From: Arcuatula senhousia
Taxonomy: Eukaryota > Mollusca > Bivalvia > Mytilida > Mytilidae
Reading direction: 5' to 3'
Length of the DNA: 64,000 bases
NCBI GenBank assembly: GCA_963971305.1
Contig: OZ020303.1
Coordinates: 59,768,867-59,832,866, forward strand
The notes under the pieces are model-generated. The model did not search any database, was not told where the DNA came from, and saw only the letters and a list, made by a program, of their open reading frames with translations. The position numbers and the translations under genes are program-made. Numbering within the stretch: the stretch's first letter is position 1; the number at the start of each line of letters is the position of its first letter. Shown here in pieces: positions 37,364-48,486 of this stretch.

Positions 37364-38151
37364 CTAAAATTAGAAAATAAATAAACATAAGTGTAATCTA
37401 GTTTTAATGAACATTCTAAAATTAATATGAAAAAGACCTTACCCTAAAGCTCACATAGACTTGTGGATTAGAAAAATTCAATTCAATGGAATTTTGGATG
37501 AGCTAATTATAAACAATGTTAATGTATTTCCTGTCCTTTTTCAGCATATGCACTTTTTTAAAACTTATAAAAGAACTGAATGAGTAACAGAATGATTTTC
37601 TTCCATCATATTATGTGTCTCATGCAATGTGGTAGACTTTCTACATTATCGAGCTCACAGCTTGCATATTACAAACTAAAGTCAACATCTAATATTTGTA
37701 AAGTTAATGTGCCTTAATTCTTTTTTTCTCAGAAAAGTGATTGTCAAAGTTGAGCCCCTATTCCTCTTTATACACCAAACTTGTTTGTGTTAGCAATATT
37801 ATGAAAATAAGTATAAAATCACTGCATCTAATGATTGTGCATGGACAACAAAGGGAAAAATATGAACGGAGAAGAAAAGTAATTGCTTCTCAAGTTTGAT
37901 GAGGAAACTTTAATATTTTTTTAATCAAAGATGAAAATTTCCTTGGTATTATTGAGCTTCTTTAAATTAATCAGTAAGTAAAGAATCCATAATTATGCAT
38001 TGTCAATTTGATAAAAAAAATTGACAATGTCTATGTATATGAACCAAGGATGATGATCTTCTACTTGTCAAGATTTCAAAATTTTGTACATATATGACAT
38101 TCCAAGATTAAAATAATCATGTAAATGTACATGTCAATACTATTAACTTAC
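37364..38151. other. Intron of RXYLT1 copy B
   Basis: AT-rich intron between the last two coding exons. I see no mobile element or other feature in it. Confidence 0.75.
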
Positions 38152-38322
38152 ATTTGCCTTGCTCTTACAAAGCATAGGCTACTTATTGGTTCACTTCTCA
38201 AGATATCCAGTAGAGTTTCCCTGGAAGAATTCTTATGGACAGTTCCCATAAAATTACAAACAAATTTTCTCTTGTTGTGTATGGGTACTTCTGACCTCTT
38301 GAAGTCTGGAAAACCCCTGTAT
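38152..38322 (-). CDS. RXYLT1: RXYLT1 copy B, penultimate coding exon (YRGFP exon)
   Basis: A 171-bp minus-strand exon between an ATAACAG acceptor and a GTAAGT donor. It encodes YRGFPDFKRSEVPIHNKRK, FVCNFMGTVHKNSSRETL, LDILRSEP and SLCFVRARQ. The pattern CNFxGTxxxNSSRxxL is shared with vertebrate RXYLT1 (CNFLGTIYENSSRQAL). The first base completes the threonine of GVAT in the previous exon, and the final AT joins the A of the last exon to give isoleucine. The exon is open and well conserved, with no sign of decay. No counterpart is visible for copy A because the window starts before it would be reached. Confidence 0.92.
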
Positions 38323-39584
38323 CTGTTATAATGAAGAAAAAATAGTAATATACATTTTTTTTAATTTGGTTTCAATGTATTGTATAAAATAACAAACAAT
38401 ATGATCCATTATTTGTCTGGTCATATAAAAACTTCAATTCAATGAATCATTTTATCTCACGAAGCCAATATTAAATGCATTTGTTTATTTCTTGCAGGCA
38501 AACGCTAAAAGTACATAGTCTTAATACGTGTCTTTTTACAACATCTTAGTGTGTACTTGAAGAGTATTAAATTTGAGACTTCTGATGATTGGAAACACAT
38601 TTTTTTCTGAAAACATAATCCCTTTTAATGGGCACATAAAATGTATGTATACATAAACCAGATTTCCCAAAATTCAAGGGTTTTTTCGAGGACTTTTCAA
38701 GGGTATTGAGGTCATTTTCAAGGATTAAAATAGTCTGCAAAAATTTTAAAAATCCAATATTTTTCGGCCTTTTTTTATCAAACGGTCAACAAATCTGCAT
38801 ATTACAAAATTCCAGGGTGTTTCAAGGTTATTTGATAAAATTCTAGGATTTTTCCAGCTTTTTGAGCACTGAAATGAAATTCAAGGACTTTTCCAGGTTT
38901 CCTTGATTTCAACGATGGCGTGGGAACCCTGATAAACACAGCATCCACTTTAAATAATAGTTCAAAATTGGTCCTTCAATATAATCAACAAGTTTGCTGT
39001 TTGATAGTGGCCCAGATAAAAGATTTATAAGAAAGGTGATTAAAAACTTATTTCATATCTATAACAGAATGACCTCTTATTTCATTTTATCATTTAAATT
39101 AACTTTATAAACTTTTGTAACAATTATTTGCAAAACAATATTGTGCTTTTACCAAATTTTGATTAAGTTAATGCTGGCAGCTGCTATAAACATTGTCTAA
39201 TTTTATTTGGCTTTGAGAGATTACACAGCTGATGTTAAACTTGAAAAGGTTTAAAAGTGTTAATGTTAAAGTGTAATACTCTATTTTTTGTTTAAGTAAT
39301 GTCATCTTATGTTTAAGCAATTAACAATGTACATGTAAAAGGGACAAGTACTGTATATATGGAAAAGATTCTTGGGTTGTGAATTTTGTGACTTTGTAAA
39401 GAGACAAATTGTTTGAGGGTATTATTGGATTTTTCCAGGTTTTCCTACCATGTAATTAATAAATAATAATAAATAAACTTTTTGCATGAGGGTAATATTT
39501 TTGCTGATATTCTGTGATTTGCAAATTAAGCAAATCTATCCCAGGATGAAATTTCCATGTTAACAGTATACTAAATTGTCTTAC
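38323..39584. other. Intron of RXYLT1 copy B
   Basis: AT-rich intron with one small inverted-repeat element (38659-38931). From about 39430 it matches the sequence at position 1 onward. Confidence 0.75.
38659..38931. mobile_element. Small CAG...CTG element with ATAAAC flanks
   Basis: Ends CAGATTTCCCAAAATTC and GGCGTGGGAACCCTG. ATAAAC lies directly outside both ends (38653-38658, 38932-38937). The inside is repetitive (TTCAAGGACTTTTC, TTCCAGG variants). hAT-like ends, but the visible duplication is 6 rather than 8 bases, so the class is open. Confidence 0.6.
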
Positions 39585-39890
39585 GTTGCCACTCCTAGTG
39601 GCCACTGATAAAAGTTTGTATCATCAATATCTGGACTGTCATAAACAAGGAAGACAAACTCCACTAATCCGCCATTCATTTTCATATAAGGCTTTATCCA
39701 ATCATTATTGCATTGTTCGTTGCCTAGCAACACTACAGTCACATGTTTTAATTCTCTGAATGATGGGAGATAATCCAACCAATCTTTTGCTGTTCTAATT
39801 TTGGAATGTTCTCTACCATTTAAAACCAGCACCATGTTGACAACATCTTGTGGCACTTTGTGCTTTGAGACACCTTGTCCTACTTTATAT
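39585..39890 (-). CDS. RXYLT1: RXYLT1 copy B, internal coding exon (VLVLNGRE exon)
   Basis: The 306-bp counterpart of the 200-505 exon. Acceptor TTTTTCAG and donor GTAAG are intact. It encodes YKVGQGVSKHKVPQDVVNM, VLVLNGREHSKIRTAKDWL, HVTVVLLGNEQCNNDWIKP, LVEFVFLVYDSPDIDD and QWPLGVAT. The residues after CNN (DWI) follow the vertebrate pattern (DNEWI), unlike copy A where D is G. About six of the nine differences between the copies are silent, which fits mild purifying selection or a recent split. The methionine before VLVLNGRE is internal, not a start: the frame is open back to the splice acceptor and the upstream exon joins in phase. Confidence 0.92.
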
Positions 39891-40109
39891 CTGAAAAATC
39901 AAAATGGACTTTTGAAATAAAATGTTGTTTATAAAAAAGTAGTTTAAATTCCTAGAGAGTGCATTGCAGACATTTATAAATTGGTTCAAATGCTGTTCCT
40001 TAGAGGTAACTTACTACTTTAAATATAGCATTTGCAGTATAACTAAATGTATATTCACTGATTTGGTACTCCACTCCTCAAAGCAATAGTAATCAAAACA
40101 GAAAATAGG

Positions 40110-40330
40110 ATAAAACCATTGGAAACAGATGCCCTATATACATGATATAGGGCCTTAAACAGAAAGTAAGGATCTGTTGGGTCTGAAAATTGCTTAAGAC
40201 ATAATTACTTAGTCATATAAAAGCACCCTGTCAAATGTCAAATTATTCTTATGTACTGTTTCTGGAAAAGCTTGATGGAAATTCATACGGACAATTATAA
40301 GTTTGAGTAAATACACCCTCTTCAAGGTAT
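40110..40330 (+). repeat. Old copy of a family 3 element
   Basis: GGAAACAGATGCCC, GGGTCTGAAAATTGCTTA and CTGGAAAAGCTTGATGGAAA follow family 3. The left counterpart was later split by the retrozyme. Confidence 0.5.
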
Positions 40331-41164
40331 TAAAATAATTGTGAAAAATTATTGTCAAAAAAAACAAACAAAAATCATGAATGTCAAACAAGAACATGAA
40401 ATCTAACAGGCCTAACTGTAAACAAAATGGACAATCAACCTCCAAACAGACTTATTTTCAATTCAGATAATACATAATAATGGCTACAAAACCCCTTTTA
40501 TAAATATAGTGAACAGTCTTGCCACTTCTCCTTACATTTACAAATTGACTTTTGACTAAATTCCAATAGAAAAGTTGCTGTAAATTGATTATCAGCCTTG
40601 TTAATGAAATTAGATGATATTGGTTTTGTTAATTACAATTTACTGCAAAGGAAATTCGAATGAATATAGCCACAAAACAGATGTGATTTAAACACCTAAT
40701 TTGCTCTTTGGCAAAGAATCTCAGCTGTGTCAGAATTTTTCACATTTTGCTCAAGGTTAGTATTTGCAAGTCCAACAGTTCACTGTGCAAACTAAATTTT
40801 GTTATAAATGGAGAAAACATCTGAAATCAACTTCTATGAAGAACTATACCCCGACTCGTAAGAGAAGTATCAGGTTATGTTGCAAACACCTTGTATGTCT
40901 GTTGTTTGAACTTATGTTTCAGATTGAATGTCTTTTACCAAGGGGATCTATTCTAAAGTTGGTACACAGCTATAGGAAGGTGAGATGTACTGTGCTAACC
41001 TTTTTTCAGACCATTCAGCTATCTACTAGCTGTTTTTTAAAAATTGTTGTGTGGGGGAATGCATACAATAAGCATAGCTGAGAGCAACCCCTGTTTAATT
41101 TGCTTTCTCATTAATAATGATCTCTGAATTTAAAGTTGAGATCTGCTGCCAAAAAAGTTAACAT

Positions 41165-41262
41165 TATTACCAAAATACAAATACCAAAATGGGTCTAAAA
41201 CGGGTAATTAGGTTATGCTGTGTATATGCATATTTTAAGGAGTAACCTCTCATCAGCAGGAT
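41165..41262 (-). repeat. Right-unit copy of the hammerhead-like 100-bp repeat
   Basis: The minus strand reads CCTGCTGATGAGAGG, TTACTCCTT, AAAATATGC and later ACAGCAT. Counterpart of 3040-3141. GAAA has decayed to AAAA. Confidence 0.55.
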
Positions 41263-41307
41263 TTGAAAAAAAACAATTGGAAGGTCATAAACTGAAAGTA
41301 TTGAACA

Positions 41308-42027
41308 ACAATAGGCTCCCAGGAGCCTGAATCGCTCACCTGGTCTTGATGTCGACCCTTTAAAGACTTTTCTAGAGCTAAATGAGCTGAACATTTAAGC
41401 AAGTAACAGCTTTTCACTATCTACTATAGTTTTCATTCTGTAATAACCCCTATAAGGGGTCATCTGACAACTTTGACCCTATGAAAACTTTTGTCAAGCT
41501 AAATGAACTAACATTTAAGGAAGCAACAGCTTCTCTCTTTCTGCTGTAGTTTTCATTCTTTAGGCCAAAAACATGAAAGAACATTATTTTAGGGGCCATA
41601 ACCCCTATAAGGGGACATCTGACAACTTCGACCCTATGGAAACTTTTATAAAGCTAAATAAGCTGAACATTTAAGCAAGCAATAGCAATAGGCCAAAAAC
41701 ATGAAAGAACGTTATTTTAGGGGCCGTAACCCCTATAAGGGATCATCTGACAACTTTGACCCTATGAAAACTTTTGTAGAGCTAAATGAATAGAACATTT
41801 AAGCAAGCAACAGCTTCTCTCTATCTGCTATAGTTTTCATTCCATAGGCCAAAAACATGAAAGAACATTATTTTAGGGGTCATAGATGAAGTGTGCAAAG
41901 TTTCAAAGCAATCCCTTCAGTCGTTTCGGAGGAGAATATTTTCAAAGAAAAGTTAACGACGACGACGACGGACGCCAAGTGATGGCAATAGCTCACCTGG
42001 ACCTTCGGTCCAGGTGACCTAAAAAGG
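41308..42027 (+). mobile_element. Tandem-core element, family 1
   Basis: Starts ACAATAGGCTCCCAGGAGCC; four or so core monomers; GACGACGACGACGGACGCC; ends with the hairpin ACCTGGACC TTC GGTCCAGGT (41996-42016) and GACCTAAAAAGG. The left unit is uninterrupted at about 3165-3168 (ACTGAAAG followed by TTTCCAAAACC), so this is a right-only insertion. Confidence 0.78.
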
Positions 42028-43254
42028 TTTCCAAAACCAAGGAATTTCTAAAAGGAAAGCCAAATCCAGCACCAAGAATATCAACCATGTGCAGTACAAG
42101 GAAAAAAAACCTGGTGTGATAAACAATTTTGAATTATATGAATATATTTGATTAATGATTTGGTTATCAAAAATTTGTTCTTAGCTGCAATCAAATATAT
42201 AGCTATTTCTGGAGACAAGACAAGCATGTTTATTTTTTTTTTTAATATTAAATATAAAACCCTTATATAATTTCAATGACATCAAACATAAGGACCACAT
42301 CTGGCCATTTTCTCTTTTTAGAAGTTCCTCATGTTCACAATCATCATAAAAGGGACATATTAGCGACTTTAGATCTAATGAAATCATATTCTGTAGTAAT
42401 TTATATCACCTTTGGTGACAATATCTTGTCTTTGGTGCAATTTAATATCTTTAATATAAGGAAAAGATAAACTTGGCTTGAAATTGATTTTATTTTCATT
42501 GCTCTCAAATCATTTTTTATCAGATTTTGAATTGTATGATAATTTTATCCTTATTTAGGTAAGGTATTTGATTTAAAAGAAATACAAATTTAGCAACTGT
42601 AAAAACAACAATAAACTTTGTAACTAGGTTTTCTATCAGACATGGATCCAGAATCCTTTAATATATTTTTTTAAATTTCAGAGGACAAAAAGGGGGGTTG
42701 CTCCAGACCAATTTTGTTGACAATTAACACAATAACAAGGCTTCAAAGAAAATGGATAAATCCTCCTTCCAGACTTCCCACTCATAGTGGATGAAACACA
42801 CATTCTAAGACAAATTAAAGCAATTTGCCTTTAATGTTAGTCTGGCAGTTCGTATCAGACTTCAGAGCCAAACTTTTCTACTTAAAATGTTACATAACCA
42901 ATTGAAAAGCATGTCTAGTTTTCCAGGTAATTAAAAAAAGTAAAGTTAATTGCCAAATATTTTATAAAGAATGAATCCATACTTTGAGCTTTTAAAAATA
43001 ATATTTGCACCTGAAATAGATAAACAGTTTCATTCATTAGGCAACCCTAATGAATTTACAATATGGAAAACTTACAACTTCAATGCCAAAATACATGCAT
43101 TTTCATATTGTTAAACAGTATTTTAATTATTAAAGAATGCATTCCAAAATTTATACAATCTTCTGTAAAAAGGGAGAGGATGAGCCAATAAATCTTGGTT
43201 CAACCCCCAACATTTCATACACGTACATGCCTGTCATAAGACAGACAAGAGTTA

Positions 43255-43976
43255 ACACTAAAGTATGTCTCGCCTGCCTGCACAATCAGAAACAATTAGT
43301 CTTTCTTACTTCCATTATATTTTGAATTTATATGGATTTTCAGTTTCTGAGATCAAAAGATGTTTATAGAACTTAAACATTGCAAATATATGCAATAAAA
43401 ATAATCAAGGTCACTCAACCGGAAAATCAAGGTCAAGGTCAAAAGATGGGGATGCAACTGTGCTAAGCTACTACTGGGGCATATGCATACCAAGTTTCAT
43501 CAACCTAGGAACTTATAGTTTTTGAGATATGGAGGGGCTCGCAAAACTTTTCCATTGCTATTATATGTATTGAAAATTGTCAAAGTCACTCAACCGAAAA
43601 ATCAAGGTCAAGGTCAAAAGATGGGGATGCAACTGTGCTTAGCTACTACTGGGGCATATGCATACCAAGTTTCATCAACCTAGGACCGATAGTTCTTGAG
43701 ATATGGAGGTGCTCGCAAAACTTTTCCATTGCTATTACATGTATATGTATTGAAAATTGTCAAAGTCACTCAACCGGACGATCAAGGTCAAGGTCGAAAG
43801 ATGGGGATGCAACTGTGCTAAGCGACTACTGGGGCATATGCATACCAAGTTTCATCAACCTAGGACCTACAGTTCTTGAGAAACGTAGGTGCTCATAAAA
43901 CTTTTCAAAAAAGTTAACGCCGCCGCCGGTAAAGTAACACCTATGTCCCGCTCTGCTTCGCAGGCGAGACAAAAAA
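43255..43976 (+). mobile_element. Tandem-core element, family 2
   Basis: Starts ACAAGAGTTAACACTAAAG then TATGTCTCGCCTGC; three core units with 175-180 base spacing (TCACTCAACC at 43411, 43586, 43766); ends GCAGGCGAGACAAAAAA. The left unit joins ACAG to AAAAGCTTACAC at about 4376 without it. Confidence 0.78.
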
Positions 43977-45309
43977 CTTACGCTTGTATTTGTCACTTTA
44001 TAACAATGGTTAAGGGTTTTTTCCCAGAAGCATTTCTTTCATTGCTAATTTAAGGAATGCTTTTGAATAATATATGCATTTTAATTTTGATTTTAAAAAC
44101 ATCAGACTATTGATGGTTATGCACTTAATGTATTTCACTCAATTATTCAGGTACACATCATGTTATTTCTGCAAGATCCTTACAACCATGCACCTAGAAT
44201 AACAAGCTTAGGTTAACAAGACGGTAATCCTAAAATCCAAATTTGTTTGCATGAACAATTATCTCAATAGGAACTAGACAGCTTGATGAAAAGTCCTAAG
44301 TACAGTTCTGTCACCGGATTATTCTGTCTGAACAACATAAGCAGATTATGGCACCGCAACACAATATAAGCTCCCTAGAGCTGAGAAAAATACCTTAGAC
44401 CTATCATGTCATGTGTTATACATCCAATTAGGCAAAAAATTAACCATCATTGCTAGGTAAAAATGGCTTTGTCAAAGACCAGATCTTGTATTGAATACAA
44501 AATACATATATTACGACATTATAAGGACACAAGTCAGATTGTCATCCAGTCTAGAATTAGGACACTGGAATATATCAAATGTTACATCAGTTTTCCTTGT
44601 CGGATTATCATATAAATTAGATGGTCATGATTCCTTCAGGACTCAAAATGTACAATTGCCTTTGAAAATATGTTTGTTTTCTGAGGTGAAGAGGGATTTT
44701 GTTTTATTTACTTGTCAACTATATAAATAAGACTTAAGATACTTAGCTAATAATGCTTTGCTATTGACATATATGCAGTAGTTATTTAGGTATAGAAAGG
44801 TCCTCTTCTCTCTGAGTGAGCCAATTAATTTGATTATTATCACTTAAAAATTGGAAACACAATTTATAGTACATGCATAGAAGAAAAACAATAGTCAAAA
44901 ACTTGTCTTCTTCTCCTTTTTCATGATCTATAATTGTTTCAAATATATAATTTGTAATTATCAAGAAATTGAAAATTTCACCCAAGGAAAACTAATTTAA
45001 TATAGAATTTTTCCAACACATAGGTTAGCATAGAAGAAGTGTAGATGTAATTTAGAAAGATTTGTCAAGCTTAAATGCACATATTAACCCACAAATAGCT
45101 CTCATCGTGTCAACAAATTGATATTTTGTCTGAAATTGCAAAAATCATTAGAGAATTTAATTAAGGAAACAAGTGCAGAAAAGTTCTTTTCTCATCTTTA
45201 ACTGAATTGTAAGCTACATAGTTAGCAATAACAAAAATATCAAATTAAAAATATTTTGTAAAATTTTAAGAAGAAAAATTTCTCCAAAAAATACATTTAA
45301 AAACTAGAT

Positions 45310-45435
45310 TGATATTCAGTTTTTTTTGTGTTTTCTTGTTATAACATGTAGCCTGTTTCTTGTCCCTTTCTTGTTGGTGTATTCTGGTTTTGTCTTTGCC
45401 CTATCAGACTTTTGACATTTGGAGGCCCCATTGGT
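45310..45435 (-). repeat. Short dispersed repeat next to the QYLWEH exon (right)
   Basis: Counterpart of 6635-6775 in the right unit, so it predates the duplication. Confidence 0.5.
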
Positions 45436-45549
45436 ACCTCTGCTTCTTACAAACAATTTGCTTGAAAAAAGACAAAGTTTTGCTACCAAATACTTGAAGT
45501 ACAACTATACACAGTCTCGCAATCTGATCCACTGGTTTTTCCTATGTAC

Positions 45550-45643
45550 CTGAATTCAATATTTCCATGTTTCTTGACACCATGGCTCCATTTTTTACCA
45601 ATTTTGAGATCACCACCAAGGATATGTTCCCATAAATACTGTC
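45550..45643 (-). CDS. RXYLT1: RXYLT1 copy B, coding exon (QYLWEH exon)
   Basis: The 94-bp counterpart of 6866-6959, encoding QYLWEHILGGDLKIG and KKWSHGVKKHGNIEF between a TTTTCAG acceptor and a GTACAT donor. Phases match both neighbours (G|GA on entry, AG|A on exit). It is separated from the next coding exon (39585-39890) by an intron of about 5.7 kb holding two tandem-core elements. On the upstream side the minisatellite 45719-46322 starts within about 80 bases of the acceptor, so the polypyrimidine and branch region border the repeat array. Confidence 0.88.
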
Positions 45644-45718
45644 CTGAAAATAGAAAAAAAAGATTGTTAGATAAGTAATTCATAAGTCATGTCTGGATGA
45701 AAAATTGAGGCTATTATA

Positions 45719-46322
45719 ATTTTGTCACAAGGTATCTTTGACACTGAGGCTAATTATTTTGTCACATGGTATCTATGACATTGAGGCTAATTATTTTGTC
45801 ACATGGAGTCTATGACATTGAGGCTAATTATTTTATCACATGGTATCTATGACATTGGTACTCTTTTTTGTCACATGATATCTATGTCATGACATTGAGG
45901 CTAATTATTTTGTCACATGGTGTCTATGACCTTGAGGCTAATAGTTTTATCACATTGTATCTATAACATTGACTTTTTTTGTCACATGGTATCAATGACA
46001 TTGATGCTTTTTTATCTCATGGTTTCTATGACATTGAGACTCTTTTTTTGTCACATGGTATCTATGACATTGAGGCTGACTATTTATCACATGGTATCTA
46101 TGACATTGAGCCTGACTTTTTATTACATGGTATCTATGACATTGAGTTTGACTATTTATCAAATGGTATCTATGACATTGAGGCTGACTTTTTATCACAT
46201 GGTATCTATGACATTGAGGCTGACTATTTATCATATGGTATCTATGACATTGAGGCTCTGTTTTTGTCACATGGTTTCTATGGCATTCAGGCTTATTATT
46301 TTGTCAAATGGTATCTATGACA
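45719..46322. repeat. 36-37 bp minisatellite (right unit)
   Basis: Uninterrupted counterpart of 7039-9121. In 46020-46250 the period is 36, a multiple of three, so several frames stay open on both strands (for example 45917-46330 and 45992-46270) with 12-residue repeats such as MVSMTLRLTIYH. These frames are a by-product of the period and no evidence supports translation. Confidence 0.88.
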
Positions 46323-46449
46323 CCAAGTAAGCAATAGAAGAGGGTCTTATGATATGATGACAAGACACAACTAAACTAAAACACAAATCCTGTACTTAAT
46401 ATCTACTTTGACATGATGTACAGAGAAATATGTACAGCTATATGAAATA

Positions 46450-46675
46450 ATAATAAGGGTAAAACAAAACTTATTCCAGATTACAAAGAAATTAGTAATA
46501 CAGGTTTCATATTTGTCAGGAGGAAACTCTTATGTAAATGATAAGGGTGTTTGAGCTAAAAGAAAATTTACACACAGTCACTTCAAGATAGGGTTTGCCC
46601 AAAATACATTTATAGCTTTAGCAGCTTTTTGTTGCAGAATCTTAGATTTGTCTTACCAGGAATTTATCAAGATAT
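46450..46675. other. Right-only insertion, unclassified
   Basis: The left unit runs from TATGAAATAA to AAAGGATTAAAG at about 9241-9258. About 225 extra bases lie here, with no clear ends or coding potential. Confidence 0.5.
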
Positions 46676-47292
46676 AAAAGGATTAAAGTTTCGGTGTAAA
46701 TACACAGCAGCATTTTCCAAGACTATACAACATACAATTTACAAATTCATAACTTAAAAGGACAAGGTTTAAACTTCCTTACTGCAAAGCTTGACAAATA
46801 GCTATAGTTTGGAATGTTGAGTATCATAAATGTGTCAGCGTAAATCTTTGGATAATCTTATGAATAAATCTAATTTATCAGCCTATCTTCATTTAATCAA
46901 ATTAATATATTTGATGATAATTTCATTATTGATATTAGTAATAAACATGTTATTTTATCTTATTAATATAGCTATGAATATAACTGTAATTTACTAAGCC
47001 ATATGAAATTGAGAACGTTATGATAAGGTTCTATGAACTGAGCTGAAATTGTAAAGTTTGTCTTAACATAGCAAGCCCAAAAACATAAACTAGAATAACT
47101 TTGGACTATAACATAAAAACCACCCCAACATGTTATGTTATATAAACCCAACTTCCATAAAAAATATCATAATCATAAAAGACTGGGTTGTGTAAAAAGA
47201 TATGAAACCCCTTTACCCCTGCCAGATGAAGACAGACCCAATCTAAGGATGAAAACACCCAAAAATTAAATTAATCAAAGTCTTCGATAACA

Positions 47293-47646
47293 TAGCTTTG
47301 TGCAAGCTTATCAATAGGGGGAAGGTTGGATCCAAAAAACTAGTTTAACCCCGCCACATTTTATATGTGCCTGTCCTAAGCCAGGAAACTTTGCCAAAGC
47401 CTTTGTTTGTCCTTGTCATTCTATGTTAACTGTTTTATGTCAAGAATTGAGTCTTTCGTTGATGATTTAGGGATTGGTTTTTATACTTTTGTATTGTATT
47501 ATAAGTCTTGGGCCAATGCAAGACGGTAAGCAGTGACCTATGGTCATGTTGAAGACTGCTTGCTGTTTTCCGTTGTGATTTTTTGAATTGCTGTTTGTTT
47601 ATGTTTGTTGTGTCGCGTACACTTATTCCACATCTCAATATCGTAT
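47293..47646 (+). mobile_element. Penelope-like 3' tail, 5'-truncated
   Basis: Right-only (the left unit has AATAACATTCTAGAATACTG at about 9706). Contains AGTTTAACCCCGCCAC and TGTGCCTGTCCTAAGCCAGG, a diverged relative of the 3' module of the element at 12959-14190, and ends TTATTCCACATCTCAATAT. Its last 69 bases recur at 57302-57370. Confidence 0.65.
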
Positions 47647-48078
47647 ACTAGAATGCTGTGAAAAAGTTTTGTTCAAATTCTACACTTTGGATTATCACTG
47701 TGAGGTAGCAATTTTCATTGTTTTCATGGGTGAAATTTTATTGATCTTTACATGTCCTTTTAGCATCATGTGCAAAGAAGATTTTAAATCCAATTAATTG
47801 TCATTTTGGGGGGAACCATGAAAAATCTGAATCCACAATAAGCTGTGGCAAAGGACACCAACTCACTGAGTTGAAGACACTGTATAAGTATTATTAGAAG
47901 CCTAAGTGGCTACATTATACAATATGTCATGCAGCACAACTGAGAACCAATGTTACATGTAAGCTTCTTTTCATTGAACATTTTTTCCATTACAATTATG
48001 ACGCAAAATGAACAATGTTTGGATAGTCTCAGCAATGTGCATCAATCTTTAACCAAATTTTCTAATCTTGCAAAGATG

Positions 48079-48486
48079 TCAAAGGAGTAGGGGCTATAAG
48101 GTCTGTTTTTGGCCTAAATTTCTACTCAATTTTCAGCATGTTTTAGATACATTTCGGATTAGAAAAGTATCTCCACACATAATAAACATTTAAATATTTT
48201 TACAAATTGTTTATACAATTTATATAAATCTTCTCTAGAATATGATCGTGTGCGGACGATGTTTTCCGGTCCAAATGTACCATGAAAACGACAAAAATTT
48301 CTAATATTTTACTAGAATTATGACGTCATTATTACGCTTCAATATTAGATTTTTAAATTCTTAGACATGTTTTCCTTTTAGGCAGGGTTTATGCTATATT
48401 GTACAGTTGTAACCAGAAATGGACAATTTTGCAAAATCTTCATATTTTTAGGCTAAATAAAGGCCTTATCGCCCCAACTCCTTTGA
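48079..48486. mobile_element. TIR element with TCAAAGGAGT ends
   Basis: Left end TCAAAGGAGTAGGGGCTATA and right end GCCCCAACTCCTTTGA; inverted similarity extends about 35-40 bases (AAGGCC, GCCTAAA). The left unit has no insertion at 10116 (GATGTCAGATTTAACAG). 408 bp, no ORF. A partial relative lies at 15399-15640. Superfamily not determined. Confidence 0.75.

Larger units (their letters stand above)
39891..45549. other. Intron of RXYLT1 copy B
   Basis: Collinear with 506-6865 but without the retrozyme and the TA-flanked MITE. Has its own family 1 and family 2 elements. Confidence 0.75.

Noticed and set aside
39581..39856. Stand-alone 91-aa gene starting at a methionine
   Set aside because: It is an internal exon of RXYLT1: the frame runs back to a splice acceptor at 39891 and ends at a donor at 39584. 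The same applies to 196-450.
43635..43898. 87-aa frame with an internal repeat
   Set aside because: It is the translation of two family 2 core monomers (175-180 bp spacing), not a protein gene.
45917..46330. 137-aa and overlapping frames on both strands with 12-residue repeats
   Set aside because: They follow automatically from the 36-bp period of the minisatellite. Open on both strands at once, and not conserved in the left unit.
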